The position numbers and the translations under genes are program-made. A model generated the notes under the pieces. That model did not search any database, had not been told where the DNA came from, and saw nothing but the letters and a program-made list of their open reading frames with translations. A DNA stretch of 64,000 nucleotides, taken from positions 9,200,001 to 9,264,000 of the forward strand of contig NZ_JASTLC010000001.1 in assembly GCF_030499575.1 (NCBI RefSeq), read 5' to 3'. Numbering within the stretch: position 1 is the stretch's first letter; each line of letters begins with the position of its first letter. The stretch comes from Streptomyces sp. DG2A-72. Its GTDB lineage: Bacteria > Actinomycetota > Actinomycetes > Streptomycetales > Streptomycetaceae. Shown here in pieces: positions 26,353 to 35,442 of this stretch.

Positions 26353-27551
26353 CCCCGGTGCGGGTGGGGGTGTTCGGCCTGCTCGGCTCCGGCAACCTCG
26401 GCAACGACGGGTCGCTGGAGGCCGTGCTCGGGTATCTGCGCGCCGAGCACCCGGAGGCGGTCGTGGACGCGCTGTGCGGCGGACCCGAGGTCGTCGCGGC
26501 CCGGTACGGGATCCCCGCGACGCGGCTGCACTGGTACCGCGGGGAGTACCGGACCGCGTCACGTGCGGGATCGATCGCGGCGAAGGGCCTGGGAAAGCTC
26601 GTCGACGTCGTCCGCACCGCTGCCTGGGTGCGCCGGCACGACGTGGTGATCGTGCCGGGCATGGGCGTCCTGGAGGCCACGCTGCCACTGCGGCCGTGGG
26701 GCTTCCCGTACTCGCTGTTCCTGCTCTGCGCGAGTGGCCGGCTGCTTCGCACCCGGGTCGCGCTGGTCGGTGTCGGCGCGGACGAGATTCACAACCGCCC
26801 GACGCGGGCCCTGGTCCGCTGGTCGGCCAGGCTCGCCGCGTATCGCTCGTACCGCGACGACCTGTCCCGTGACGCGCTGCGGGCGATGGGCGTGAACACC
26901 GCGCGGGACAAGGTCTACCCGGACCTCGCCTTCGCGCTGCCGACACCGCGCGGGAGCGCACCGTCGGGCTCGGTCTGCTTGGGCGTCATGGACTTCCACG
27001 GCAGCAACGACGACCGCGCCCGGGCCGAGGAGATTCACCGGCGCTACCTGGACGGGACGACACGGTTCGTCCGCGAACTGGTCGAGGACGGCAGGCAGGT
27101 ACGGCTGCTCACCGGCGATGCCTGCGACTCGCCGGTCGTGGCCGCGATCCTCGACGCGGTGGACTCCCCCCTGGTCACCGCACCCGAAGTCGCCTCACTC
27201 GCCGACCTGATGAAAGAGATGGCGGCCGCCGACACAGTGGTGGCGACCCGCTATCACAACCTGATCTGCGCGCTGAAGGTCGGGGCCCCCACTCTCGCGC
27301 TCAGCTACGCGGCGAAGAGCGACGCACTCATGGACCGGATGGGCCTCGCCGCCTACTGCCACCCGGCCCGAGAGGTCGATGCCGACCGGCTGCTCGAACA
27401 GTTCCGGGAAATGGAGAAGCGATCGGAGGAGCTGCGACAGACCCTGACCGAACGGAACCTGGCAGCGACCCGCCAACTCGACGACCAGTTCCACGAGTTG
27501 ACGGCGGTCCTGTTGCCCGCGAACAACCGACCCCGCCAGGAGGCCTCATGA
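26349..27551 (+). CDS. Polysaccharide pyruvyl transferase
   Basis: A 400-residue member of the polysaccharide pyruvyltransferase family, which forms a pyruvate ketal on a sugar using phosphoenolpyruvate. The start 'RVGVFGLLGSGNLGNDGSL' and the C-terminal 'VVATRYHNLICALKVGAPT' with 'LSYAAKSD' are typical. Pyruvate would add negative charge or, in Gram-positives, a docking site for SLH-type wall proteins. Overlaps both neighbours by 4 nt. Confidence 0.88.
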   Translation: MTPVRVGVFGLLGSGNLGNDGSLEAVLGYLRAEHPEAVVDALCGGPEVVAARYGIPATRLHWYRGEYRTASRAGSIAAKGLGKLVDVVRTAAWVRRHDVVIVPGMGVLEATLPLRPWGFPYSLFLLCASGRLLRTRVALVGVGADEIHNRPTRALVRWSARLAAYRSYRDDLSRDALRAMGVNTARDKVYPDLAFALPTPRGSAPSGSVCLGVMDFHGSNDDRARAEEIHRRYLDGTTRFVRELVEDGRQVRLLTGDACDSPVVAAILDAVDSPLVTAPEVASLADLMKEMAAADTVVATRYHNLICALKVGAPTLALSYAAKSDALMDRMGLAAYCHPAREVDADRLLEQFREMEKRSEELRQTLTERNLAATRQLDDQFHELTAVLLPANNRPRQEAS

Positions 27552-28099
27552 AAGTGACCGAAGTCCCGGCGATCGCGGGCGCGTTCCTCTTCGAGCCGAC
27601 GCCGTACACCGACGAACGCGGCTACTTCTGCCGCACCTTCGACGCCGACGTGATCCGCTCGGTGGGCCTCGACCCGCACGCCTTCGTCCAGGACAGCGTG
27701 TCCCGCTCGGTCCGTGGAGTGCTGCGCGGCCTGCATCTGCGCTCCGGCGCCGGCGAGGCCAAGCTGGTGCGGTGCTCGTACGGGCAGATCTTCGACGTCG
27801 TGGTGGACCTGCGGCCGGACTCGCCGACGTATCTGGGCCGGGCCTTCTTCGAGCTGTCCGGCGAGACACAGGCGACCCTGTACATCCCGGCGGGCTGCGC
27901 GCACGGCTTCCAGGCACTTACCGCCACCGCCGACACCTCGTACCGGATCGACCGCCCGCATGATCCGGCCGAGGACGTGACGATCGCGTATGACGACCCG
28001 GAGCTCGCCATCCCCTGGCCGCTGCCGGTCACTTTGATGTCTCAGCGGGACCGGGAGGCGCCGAGCCTCGCTGACGTCCTCAAGCACAGGGAGAGTTGA
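27548..28099 (+). CDS. dTDP-4-dehydrorhamnose 3,5-epimerase-like (RmlC)
   Basis: A 183-residue cupin-fold epimerase. The motif 'SRSVRGVLRGLHLRSG' holds the catalytic His, with 'KLVRCSYGQIFDVVVDLR' and 'YIPAGCAHGFQALT' following. In RmlC it epimerises C3 and C5 of a 4-keto sugar nucleotide. No rmlA, rmlB or rmlD lies in the window, so it may act on another keto-sugar or share substrates made elsewhere. ATG 27548 overlaps the previous stop. Confidence 0.85.
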   Translation: MKVTEVPAIAGAFLFEPTPYTDERGYFCRTFDADVIRSVGLDPHAFVQDSVSRSVRGVLRGLHLRSGAGEAKLVRCSYGQIFDVVVDLRPDSPTYLGRAFFELSGETQATLYIPAGCAHGFQALTATADTSYRIDRPHDPAEDVTIAYDDPELAIPWPLPVTLMSQRDREAPSLADVLKHRES

Positions 28100-28106
28100 G
28101 GTCGTC

Positions 28107-29432
28107 GTGGACACCGAAGAATTCCAGCTGCCCCGGTCGCGGCAGGCGAACGAGCGGCTGCACGCCATGATCCCCGGGGGCGGGCACACCTACGCCAAGG
28201 GCGACGACCAGTACCCCGAGAACCTGGCCCCGGTCATCAGCCACGGCCACGGTGCCCATGTGTGGGACATCGACGGCAACCGCTACATCGAGTACGGCTC
28301 CGGCCTGCGGTCGGTCAGCCTCGGCCACGCCCACCCACGCGTGATCGAGGCGGTGCGGCGGGAGCTCGACCGCGGCAGCAACTTCGTGAGGCCGTCCATC
28401 GTGGAGGTCGAGGCCGCGGAACGCTTCCTGGCCACGGTGCCGACCGCCGAGATGGTGAAGTTCGCGAAGAACGGTTCCGACGTCACCACCGCCGCGGTGC
28501 GCCTCGCCCGCGCCGTCACCGGGCGCCCACGGGTGGCCATCTGCGGCGACCACCCGTTCTTCTCGGTCGACGACTGGTTCATCGGCACCACGCCGATGTC
28601 GGCCGGTATTCCGGCGGCGACCACCGAGCTCACCGTGGCGTTCCCGTACGGGGACCTGGCCGCCACGGAGGAACTGCTCACCCGGTACCAGGACGAGGTC
28701 GCCTGCCTGATCCTCGAACCCGCCGGCCACATCGAGCCGCCGCCCGGCTACCTCGCCGGGCTGCGCGAGCTGGCCGACCGGCACGGCTGCGTACTGATCT
28801 TCGATGAGATGATCACCGGCCTCCGCTGGTCCGAGGCGGGCGCCCAGGGCCTGTACGGCGTCGTCCCCGACCTCTCCACGTTCGGCAAGGCGCTGGGCAA
28901 CGGGTTCGCCGTCTCCGCGCTGGCCGGGCGCCGCGAGCTGATGGAGCGGGGCGGGCTGCGTCACCCCGGCGACCGGGTGTTCCTGCTGTCCACCACGCAC
29001 GGTGCGGAAACACACTCCCTGGCCGCCGCGATGGCCGTGCAGACCACCTACGTCGAGGAGGGCATCACCGCGCGGCTGCACGCCCTCGGCGAGCGGTTGG
29101 CCGCCGGTGTCCGGGACGTTGCGGCGAGCATGGGCGTCGGCGATCACGTCGTCGTCCGGGGCCGGGCCAGCAACCTGGTCTTCGCCACCCTCGACGAAAG
29201 CCGGCAGCCGTCGCAGCAGTACCGCACCCTGTTCCTGCGCCAACTCCTCGCGGGCGGGGTACTGGCCCCGTCGTTCGTGGTGAGCAGCGCGCTCAGCGAC
29301 GCCGACATCGACCGCACCGTGGAGGTGGTGGCCCAGGCATGTGCCGTGTACCGGAAGGCACTTGACGCCGCCGACCCCACGCCCTGGCTGGGCGGGCGGC
29401 CGGTGAAGCCCGTGTTCCGCCGCCTGGCGTGA
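28107..29432 (+). CDS. Class III aminotransferase (GSA-aminomutase-like)
   Basis: A 441-residue PLP enzyme of the glutamate-1-semialdehyde aminomutase-like group. It has 'IPGGGHTYAKGDDQYPENL', 'FAKNGSDVTTAAVRLARA', the PLP-Asp region 'LIFDEMITGLRWSEAGAQG' and the PLP lysine in 'STFGKALGNGF'. In polysaccharide clusters these convert keto-sugars to aminosugars or act on small acids. GTG 28107 is 7 nt after the epimerase stop. It is the last gene of the cluster; the next is on the other strand. Confidence 0.85.
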   Translation: MDTEEFQLPRSRQANERLHAMIPGGGHTYAKGDDQYPENLAPVISHGHGAHVWDIDGNRYIEYGSGLRSVSLGHAHPRVIEAVRRELDRGSNFVRPSIVEVEAAERFLATVPTAEMVKFAKNGSDVTTAAVRLARAVTGRPRVAICGDHPFFSVDDWFIGTTPMSAGIPAATTELTVAFPYGDLAATEELLTRYQDEVACLILEPAGHIEPPPGYLAGLRELADRHGCVLIFDEMITGLRWSEAGAQGLYGVVPDLSTFGKALGNGFAVSALAGRRELMERGGLRHPGDRVFLLSTTHGAETHSLAAAMAVQTTYVEEGITARLHALGERLAAGVRDVAASMGVGDHVVVRGRASNLVFATLDESRQPSQQYRTLFLRQLLAGGVLAPSFVVSSALSDADIDRTVEVVAQACAVYRKALDAADPTPWLGGRPVKPVFRRLA

Positions 29433-29444
29433 CGTGACGTGCCG

Positions 29445-30128
29445 TCAGCGACGCGCCCGCCGACCGGCGTCGGCCATCCGGTCGCCCTGCCGGTCGGCGA
29501 TCCGGTCGACCAGCCACGCGGTCGCCGGTACCACCGCCAGCGCGGTGCACCAGCCGCCGAGGACGTCGGTCGGGTAGTGCGCGCCCAGCGCGACCTGCGC
29601 CCAGCCCATGGCGGCGCCGGCCACCAGCGCCGCGCCGAGCACGAGTGACGTGCCGGCCGTTCTGCCGAGGCCGGGCCGACCGGTCGCGAGCAGCGCGACC
29701 ACGAGGGCGAGCCCGGTGAGGAAGGCGGTGTGCCCGCTCGGGTAGGACAGGTTGCCGTCGCCGTGGATGGTACGTCCCACCAGGTGCTTGAGCAGCCTCG
29801 CCGTCCCCACGGTCATACCGACGCCGACCACGACGAGCACCGCCGCACGAGGACGCCGAAGCAGCAGGCACCCCGTCACGGCGGCCACGACCAGCATCGC
29901 CGCTCCGGCGGGTTCCCCCAGGAAGTCCGTGGCCAGAGCGGCGTGCCGCCACGGCGGCCGCACAGTGTCCGCCGTCGGCTGGATGATCCACCTGTCCACC
30001 CTGCCGGGCTCGCCATCGCCGGCGTACAAGCCCCCGACCACGACGACCACCAGCGCGGCGAGGGCCGCGACCAGTCCGAGCCACGCTCGCAACGACGGGG
30101 GCAGCACCGCCGGCGCCGGACCGGTCAC
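29445..30128 (-). CDS. PAP2-family membrane phosphatase
   Basis: A 227-residue integral membrane phosphatase with five to six helices. The three catalytic motifs are 'KHLVGRTI', 'YPSGHTAFLTG' and 'GAHYPTDVLGG'. Relatives dephosphorylate undecaprenyl pyrophosphate or phosphatidate, so recycling of the lipid carrier used by the adjacent polysaccharide cluster is plausible. GTG at 30128 is chosen; a longer reading frame to 30212 exists without clear ribosome site. Confidence 0.85.
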   Translation of the reverse strand: MTGPAPAVLPPSLRAWLGLVAALAALVVVVVGGLYAGDGEPGRVDRWIIQPTADTVRPPWRHAALATDFLGEPAGAAMLVVAAVTGCLLLRRPRAAVLVVVGVGMTVGTARLLKHLVGRTIHGDGNLSYPSGHTAFLTGLALVVALLATGRPGLGRTAGTSLVLGAALVAGAAMGWAQVALGAHYPTDVLGGWCTALAVVPATAWLVDRIADRQGDRMADAGRRARR

Positions 30129-30377
30129 GCGCCCACCGCGTCCAGCATCCGCTCCTGCCAGGCGATCCAACGCCAGCCCCCCGTCGTGTCCGACCCACCC
30201 TCCAGCGACCACAACCGCCCGCGGACGCCCCCGGCGTGTGCAACCCTAACCAACGTCCACGGAGACATACGGCCATCTCAGTTTCAGCTGGCTGCCGAGG
30301 ATGTCGAGAACGGCGTGACGGCTCCGTCCCAGGGGCAGAAGCGACCACCGTGGTCGCACGACCTCAGGAGGCCCACC

Positions 30378-30902
30378 ATGACGAACGACCAGGTCACCGA
30401 GATCCTCAATCGCCCGCTGAGCCAGGAGATGCTGGCTCGTGACCTCTGCCGCCTGGCCTACGTGGCCAAGGACGGGACACCGCGGAACATCCCGATCGCC
30501 TTCGCCTGGAACGGCAAGGAGGTCGTGATGTGCACGTCGAAGAACGCCCCGAAGCTGGCTTCGCTCCGTCACAACCCGGCCGTCGCCATCACGATCGACA
30601 CCGAGGTGCACCCGCCCAAGATCCTGCTCGTCCGCGGCACCGTTGAACTCGACGACGTCGACGGCATTCCCGAGGAGTACCTCGAGATGAACGGCTCGTA
30701 CAAGATGACGGCCGAGCAACGGGTCGAGTGGGAGGCCGAGGTCCGCTCGCTCTACGACGGCATGGTCCGCATCGTGATGACGCCGACGTGGGCGAAGCTG
30801 ATCGACTTCGAGACGACCTTGCCCAGCGCCGTCGAGGAACTCATCCAGCAGCGTGCGGAACGTCAGCAGCAGAGTGGCAACAGCGCGCGGTCCGAGGGGT
30901 GA
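30378..30902 (+). CDS. Pyridoxamine 5'-phosphate oxidase-like protein
   Basis: A 174-residue split-barrel flavin or F420-binding fold. 'LARDLCRLAYVAKDGTPR' and 'MCTSKNAPKLASLRHNPAV' are typical of actinobacterial PNPOx-like proteins. The exact cofactor and substrate are unknown. AGGAGGCCCACC precedes ATG 30378. About 250 bp separate it from the divergent phosphatase gene. Confidence 0.8.
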   Translation: MTNDQVTEILNRPLSQEMLARDLCRLAYVAKDGTPRNIPIAFAWNGKEVVMCTSKNAPKLASLRHNPAVAITIDTEVHPPKILLVRGTVELDDVDGIPEEYLEMNGSYKMTAEQRVEWEAEVRSLYDGMVRIVMTPTWAKLIDFETTLPSAVEELIQQRAERQQQSGNSARSEG

Positions 30903-31020
30903 CCACCGACAACATGCAAAAACCTGTTGGTGGACGACGGCGACCACGGCTACTTTTCCGGAGGCCGTGCGAGAGGTCGTCCGGGAGCGCCGTTCAAGAG
31001 CACTCCCGAAAGGCACGACC

Positions 31021-31197
31021 ATGCGATTCACTTCCGAACAGCGTCTGGACGACGGCGTCCTCGAACGCGAATTCACCCTCGGCGAGATCCCCGGCACCCT
31101 GTGGACGCCGGAATCCGCCGCACCGGCCCCGCTGATCCTGACGGCCAGTCGCGCCACTTCCGCGTCCACCTGTTCCCACATCTGCGCTCCCCGTTAG
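31021..31197 (+). pseudogene. N-terminal fragment of alpha/beta hydrolase
   Basis: ATG 31021 opens 'MRFTSEQRLDDGVLEREF' and 'GEIPGTLWTPESAAPAPL', the start of a Streptomyces alpha/beta hydrolase. After 'LIL' the normal glycine-histidine oxyanion region is replaced by unrelated residues, and the frame closes at 31195-31197. Only about 40 residues remain homologous. The next 150 bp up to the SDR gene contain nothing I can identify; the break near 31145 suggests an old deletion or insertion. Confidence 0.6.
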
Positions 31198-31350
31198 TCC
31201 TTGCACGTCATGGGACCGAATCGCGGAGCACTCTAGAAGCCCACGGAGCCCTGACCGCAGAGAAACGGGTGACTTGAGCGTTTTTGATCGATGGCCTGCT
31301 CAACTGAATACGCCAGGCGCCCAATTGCACCCTCGTTGCCCGCCGGTCGG

Positions 31351-32100
31351 TCACTTCGCCTGGGCGAGCCAGACCGCGTCGGGGCCGGCCGGGAAGCGGA
31401 GCTGGCCGGTCGTGTCGTGCACGGCTCGCCAGACCGTCTCGGAGACGTCGCTCTCCTCGGTGAAGACGTCCTGGCCCATGAAGCCGTCCATGGCCTTCTT
31501 CGCGAACGCCGCGTAGGGCGCAGGGACCAGTTCGTCCAGCGAGGCGCCGTTCGTCGCGTTGGCTGCGAAGTTCGTTGTCAGGCAGGCGCCCGGCTCGACC
31601 GTCTTCGCCTGCACACCGAACGGCGCGAGTTCGAGCGCGAGGGACGAGGTGAACCCCTCGATGGCCATCTTGCTCGCCTTGTAGACGGCCGAGAGCGGCA
31701 TGTGTCCCAGCACCACGCTGGAGGTCACGTTGACCACCGCGCCGGAACCGCGCTCCCGGAACTGGGGCAGCACCGCCTGCGTTGTCGCCATCACACCGAA
31801 GGTGTTGGTCTCGAAGACCTCCCGTACGCGGGCCATTGGGGTGCCCTCGAACACGCTGATCGACGGGATGCCCGCGTTGTTGACCAGGGCGTCGATGGGC
31901 CCCGCCGCCTCGAACGCGGCGGTGATGGATTCGGGCTCGGTCACGTCGAGTCCGACGATGCGGAGCCGGTCCGACTCGGGGAGGACGTCCGGACGCGGGG
32001 TGCGCATCGTGGCGATGACGTTCCACCCCTGCGCGTGGAAGTGGAGGGCGGTCTCCCGCCCGTAGCCGGACGACGTGCCAGTGATCAGAACGGTCTTCAT
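31351..32100 (-). CDS. Short-chain dehydrogenase/reductase
   Basis: A classical SDR of 249 residues. It has the NADP-binding 'LITGTSSGYG', 'ALVNNAG', the catalytic Ser ('NVTSSVV') and 'YKASK' as the YxxxK pair. The substrate is unknown. An AraC-type regulator on the same strand lies upstream and a monooxygenase and esterase diverge from it, suggesting one inducible set. Confidence 0.88.
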   Translation of the reverse strand: MKTVLITGTSSGYGRETALHFHAQGWNVIATMRTPRPDVLPESDRLRIVGLDVTEPESITAAFEAAGPIDALVNNAGIPSISVFEGTPMARVREVFETNTFGVMATTQAVLPQFRERGSGAVVNVTSSVVLGHMPLSAVYKASKMAIEGFTSSLALELAPFGVQAKTVEPGACLTTNFAANATNGASLDELVPAPYAAFAKKAMDGFMGQDVFTEESDVSETVWRAVHDTTGQLRFPAGPDAVWLAQAK

Positions 32101-32129
32101 GCTGTGCCCCTTGCGATGAGGTGGGATCC

Positions 32130-32158
32130 GCGGAGCGACAGGCATTTTCCTGCTCCGC
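32130..32158 (-). repeat. Inverted repeat in SDR 5' region
   Basis: Arms GCGGAGC (32130-32136) and GCTCCGC (32152-32158) flank an AT-rich centre, 30 bp before the SDR start codon. It may be an operator or an RNA hairpin. A TACTAT at about 32204-32209 (minus strand) could be the -10 element. Confidence 0.4.
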
Positions 32159-32256
32159 TGGAGAATCGGTGATCCCATTGAATCGCTCTGAACTGCTGAA
32201 ATAGTAGACCTATCCTCGCTCTGCCTTGCACGATCCTCTTCCATCGCACAGCCGGC

Positions 32257-33162
32257 TCAGGGAAGGACGCTCACGGGGCTGCGTGCGGTGTCGCGCAGGC
32301 GGGCCGCGTCCTGGCTCGGGGGCGCCCCGAACTGGCGGCGGTACTCCCGGCTGAACTGTGAGGGGTTGTCATAGCCGACGCGCCGGCCGACGCCGGTGAC
32401 ATCACCCGGGTGGGTGGCGAGCAGCAGCCTGGCCTCCTGCAGCCGGATCTGCTTCTGGAACTGGATGGGGCTCATCGCGGTGACCGCCTGGAAGTTGCGG
32501 TAGAAGGCGGAGACGCTCATGCCGGACATGCGTGCCACGTCCTCGACCCGGAAGGGCTGCGCGTAGTGCTCGCGGATCCACCGCACGGCCCGGGAGACAT
32601 GGCTGAGGCCGCTGTCGGCCAGGCCCAGCTGGCGAACCGTCGCCCCCTGCTCGCTGGTGATCAGGCGCCACAGGATCTCCCGCTTGACCAGCGGGGCCAG
32701 TACGGCGCGGTCGCGAGGTTCGTCGAGCAGGCGCAGCAGCCGGACCACCGCGTCGAGCAGCGCCGCTGACGCGTCGCTGACGGCAATGCCCGACGGCACG
32801 CCTGAGTCGGCGCGGGGGATGTCGCCGGGACCGGCCTGCAGCAGCAGTTCGGCCACGGCGGACGGCTCCAGCGTGAGACCGAAGCCGAGGGCCGGTCGCT
32901 CGGGTTCGACCTGGGTGAACTGCCCCGTGACGGGCAGGTCGACGGATGCGACCAGATACTGCCCGGCGCCGTATTCGTAGACCCGGTCGCCCAGCGCGAG
33001 GCGTTTGGCGCCCTGGGCGATGACCGCGAGCACCGTGCCGGACATGGAGGGCGCCGGGGGATCGGACCGGTCGACCTTCGAGATGAGGACGCCGTCGATG
33101 GCGGTGGTCCAGTCGGGGCGGGCATGCCGGGCCAGCAGGGTGCGGAGTTCTTCGAGACGCAT
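32257..33162 (-). CDS. AraC-family transcription regulator
   Basis: A 301-residue regulator with an AraC-type N-terminal cupin-like domain ('VLAVIAQGAKRLALGD', 'YLVASVDLPVTGQ') and a C-terminal double helix-turn-helix ('VEDVARMSGMSVSAFYRNF', 'GVGRRVGYDNPSQFSREYR'). It is divergent from a monooxygenase-like gene with a 144-bp shared region and upstream of the SDR gene. It likely controls these genes in response to an unknown small molecule. Confidence 0.87.
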   Translation of the reverse strand: MRLEELRTLLARHARPDWTTAIDGVLISKVDRSDPPAPSMSGTVLAVIAQGAKRLALGDRVYEYGAGQYLVASVDLPVTGQFTQVEPERPALGFGLTLEPSAVAELLLQAGPGDIPRADSGVPSGIAVSDASAALLDAVVRLLRLLDEPRDRAVLAPLVKREILWRLITSEQGATVRQLGLADSGLSHVSRAVRWIREHYAQPFRVEDVARMSGMSVSAFYRNFQAVTAMSPIQFQKQIRLQEARLLLATHPGDVTGVGRRVGYDNPSQFSREYRRQFGAPPSQDAARLRDTARSPVSVLP

Positions 33163-33306
33163 GCCTCCATTGCAGCACCATCCCTGCGTCCGCTCTCCCG
33201 TGGCTGCGAGGATCGTGCAAGCACCAGCGAGTATCGTTCTAACATTTTCGCAGGTCAGACGCGTTCAATGGAATCACTTCACTCCCTCACCGAGAAGAAG
33301 GCATCC

Positions 33307-33624
33307 ATGATCGCCGCCTTTGGCTTCAACGCCACCCTGACCGCCAGGCCCGGAATGGGCGACCGGCTGGTCGACCTGCTGCTGACCGGCCTGAACGAGG
33401 GCAGCCCCGGCGCGAGCGAACACTGCGTCGTCTACCTGGTCTCCCGTTCCGCGTCCGACCCCGACGTCGTCCACGTCACCGAGGGCTGGACCAGTGAGGA
33501 GGACCACCACCGGATCTTCGCCGGCGAGGCCGCCCAGGCCATCGTGGCGCGGATCGACGGGCTGTTGGCCAAGGAATCCGAGTACACCGACTACGTCCCG
33601 GTCCGTGGCAAGGCCGCTTTCTGA
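33307..33624 (+). CDS. Antibiotic-biosynthesis-monooxygenase-domain protein
   Basis: A 105-residue ferredoxin-like ABM-fold protein ('FNATLTARPGMGDRLVDLL', 'VHVTEGWTSEEDHHRIF'). Such small proteins act as quinol monooxygenases or as dimeric chaperone-like oxygenases. ATG 33307 is supported by GAGAAGAAGG. The gene is divergent from the AraC gene and about 100 bp before the esterase gene on the same strand. Confidence 0.78.
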   Translation: MIAAFGFNATLTARPGMGDRLVDLLLTGLNEGSPGASEHCVVYLVSRSASDPDVVHVTEGWTSEEDHHRIFAGEAAQAIVARIDGLLAKESEYTDYVPVRGKAAF

Positions 33625-33721
33625 AGCCCTCGGGTCGAACCCGGCGTGCTGTCTCGGCACCTGCCGAGGCGGCCCCTTTCTCACCCGGCCCACCGGCACC
33701 ACCTTGCGAAAGGCAGCAACC

Positions 33722-34702
33722 ATGACCACGGCACGACCCGCCCTCGACCCCGAACTGCGTGAACTCCTCGCCGACATGCCTCTGATGTCCCAGCTCAACG
33801 CGGAAGTCCTCGCCCAACTGCGCCAGCTCCCCACGTCGCCCGTCGAGTCCCTTCTCGCACACCGGCAGGTCGAGCGGCGCGAGATCACCGTGTCCGCCAA
33901 GGACGGCGCCCAGATCGGCCTGTCAGTCCTCAGCCCCGCGCAGACCGATCGCACCACCCCCGCCGCACCCTGCATCTACTGGATCCACGGAGGCGGGATG
34001 GTCATGGGCGACCGGTTCTCACAGATCGACATCCCGCTGGAGTGGCTCGACCGGTTCGGTGCGGTCGTGGTCACCGTCGACTACCGGCTCGCACCGGAGG
34101 CCACCGGCACCACCCTGGTCGACGACTGCTATCAGGGCCTGCTCTGGATCGCCGAGCACGCCGACGAACTGGGCATCGACGCCGCCCGGATCGTCGTCGC
34201 GGGCGCCAGCGCGGGCGGCGGGCTCGCCGCCGGCGTCACCCTGCTGGCCCGCGATCTCGGCACCCCGGCGATCGCCGCGCAGATGCTGATCTGCCCCATG
34301 CTCGACCACCGCAACGCCACCATCTCCAGCCGCCAGTACTCCGGCGTTCCCGGTGTCTGGACCGGCGAGATGAACGCGTTCGGATGGCACGCCGTCCTCG
34401 GCGACCTCACCGACGAGGAGATACCCGCGTACGTCTCACCTGCCCTGGCCGACCTCTCGGGCCTGCCGACCACCTACATCGACACCGGCTCCGCCGAGGT
34501 CTTCCGCGACGAGGACACCGACTACGCCACCCGTATCTGGGCGGCCGGTGGCCAGGCCGAACTGCACGTCTGGGCGGGCGGCTTCCACGGCTTCGACGCG
34601 CTGTTCCCGCGGGCACGGATCTCGGCCACAGCCCGCCGCACCCGCACCGACTGGCTCGCCCGGCTCTTGTCCCTGCCTCGCGAGAGCGGGGGCGTCGGCT
34701 GA
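33722..34702 (+). CDS. Alpha/beta hydrolase (HSL family esterase)
   Basis: A 326-residue esterase/lipase with the oxyanion motif 'WIHGGGMVMGD', nucleophile 'VAGASAGGG', an Asp near 'TYIDTGSAEVFRDED' and His in 'GGFHGFDALF'. The order and spacing are those of the hormone-sensitive-lipase family, usually active on short acyl esters. AAAGGCAGCAACC precedes ATG 33722. It appears to be in one unit with the upstream monooxygenase-like gene. Confidence 0.88.
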   Translation: MTTARPALDPELRELLADMPLMSQLNAEVLAQLRQLPTSPVESLLAHRQVERREITVSAKDGAQIGLSVLSPAQTDRTTPAAPCIYWIHGGGMVMGDRFSQIDIPLEWLDRFGAVVVTVDYRLAPEATGTTLVDDCYQGLLWIAEHADELGIDAARIVVAGASAGGGLAAGVTLLARDLGTPAIAAQMLICPMLDHRNATISSRQYSGVPGVWTGEMNAFGWHAVLGDLTDEEIPAYVSPALADLSGLPTTYIDTGSAEVFRDEDTDYATRIWAAGGQAELHVWAGGFHGFDALFPRARISATARRTRTDWLARLLSLPRESGGVG

Positions 34703-34714
34703 TGGGGCCCCTCG

Positions 34715-35008
34715 TCAGTGCTGAGGGTGCGGTCCGGCCGCGGTGTCCGTTCCGGTGAACCGGGGCCGGTGGGCGCGGGGGCTCCTGGCGCGTCGGTGTG
34801 CTGTCGCGCGTATCGCCATGGCCAGGCCCACGCAGAAGATCAGCGCCAGCGCGAGGCCGGAGCAGAAGACGGCCAGGGTGTTCATGGTCGCGATGTCGTT
34901 GCCGAGGACGGACACGGTGTACTCAGGGCCGCCGGACAGGTTGTCGCCGATTGCGAGCCCGGTGAACGCAGCGGCGCCCGCGAGGAGGAGCAGTCCGATG
35001 AACAGCAT
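34715..35008 (-). CDS. Small membrane protein, two helices
   Basis: A 97-residue protein with a hydrophobic N-terminal segment ('LFIGLLLLAGAAAFTGLAI') and a second one ('LAVFCSGLALALIFCVGLA'), then a basic His/Arg-rich tail. Similar small membrane proteins are common in Streptomyces but have no known role. The start at 35008 is preferred over ATG 35017 because AGGAG lies directly against the earlier ATG but 9 nt before the later one. Convergent with the esterase gene, leaving 12 nt. Confidence 0.7.
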   Translation of the reverse strand: MLFIGLLLLAGAAAFTGLAIGDNLSGGPEYTVSVLGNDIATMNTLAVFCSGLALALIFCVGLAMAIRATAHRRARSPRAHRPRFTGTDTAAGPHPQH

Positions 35009-35090
35009 CCGAGTCATCTCCTAAAGGAGCTGAAAGGAGCGTGAAAGGGCCTCAAGGGCACTTCGGTACTACGAGTACCCGTGGCTCGCC

Positions 35091-35312
35091 GTGACACACG
35101 GCCCTCAAGCCGTCGTCGTCGACCGCATCGCCACCCTGTTGATCACCCTGAGCGTGACACCGTCGTACCCGACGCCGCCGGCCGCCGGCACCAACCGCAC
35201 CTACGTCTTCGGCTTCGACACCACCAGCGGTGACGGGGCGCTCGTCACCGGAGGCAGCGGTGGATCACAGACCTTCACGTCGATCGCCGAACCGGAGGCC
35301 CACCACCGCTGA
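35091..35312 (+). CDS. Possible 73-residue ORF of unknown function
   Basis: GTG 35091 opens 73 codons with strong G/C third positions, suggesting real or formerly real coding sequence. The product includes 'TYVFGFDTTSGDGALVTGG' and is Thr/Gly-rich, resembling part of an exported protein, but has no signal peptide and no domain I recognise. It may be the leftover 3' end of a larger gene. The rest of the 430-bp gap shows nothing clear. Confidence 0.3.
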   Translation: MTHGPQAVVVDRIATLLITLSVTPSYPTPPAAGTNRTYVFGFDTTSGDGALVTGGSGGSQTFTSIAEPEAHHR

Positions 35313-35442
35313 GCCGGGCGTCGGATTCGGGGTCGTGAACCAGCCCGCAGTGTGCCCGAAACGCGTCGTACGTCAGCGAAGTCCCGTTCGCTATCCTGCC
35401 CGAGCCGACGTGGCGCAGGGTCCGGCGAAGTGAGGTCGGGGG

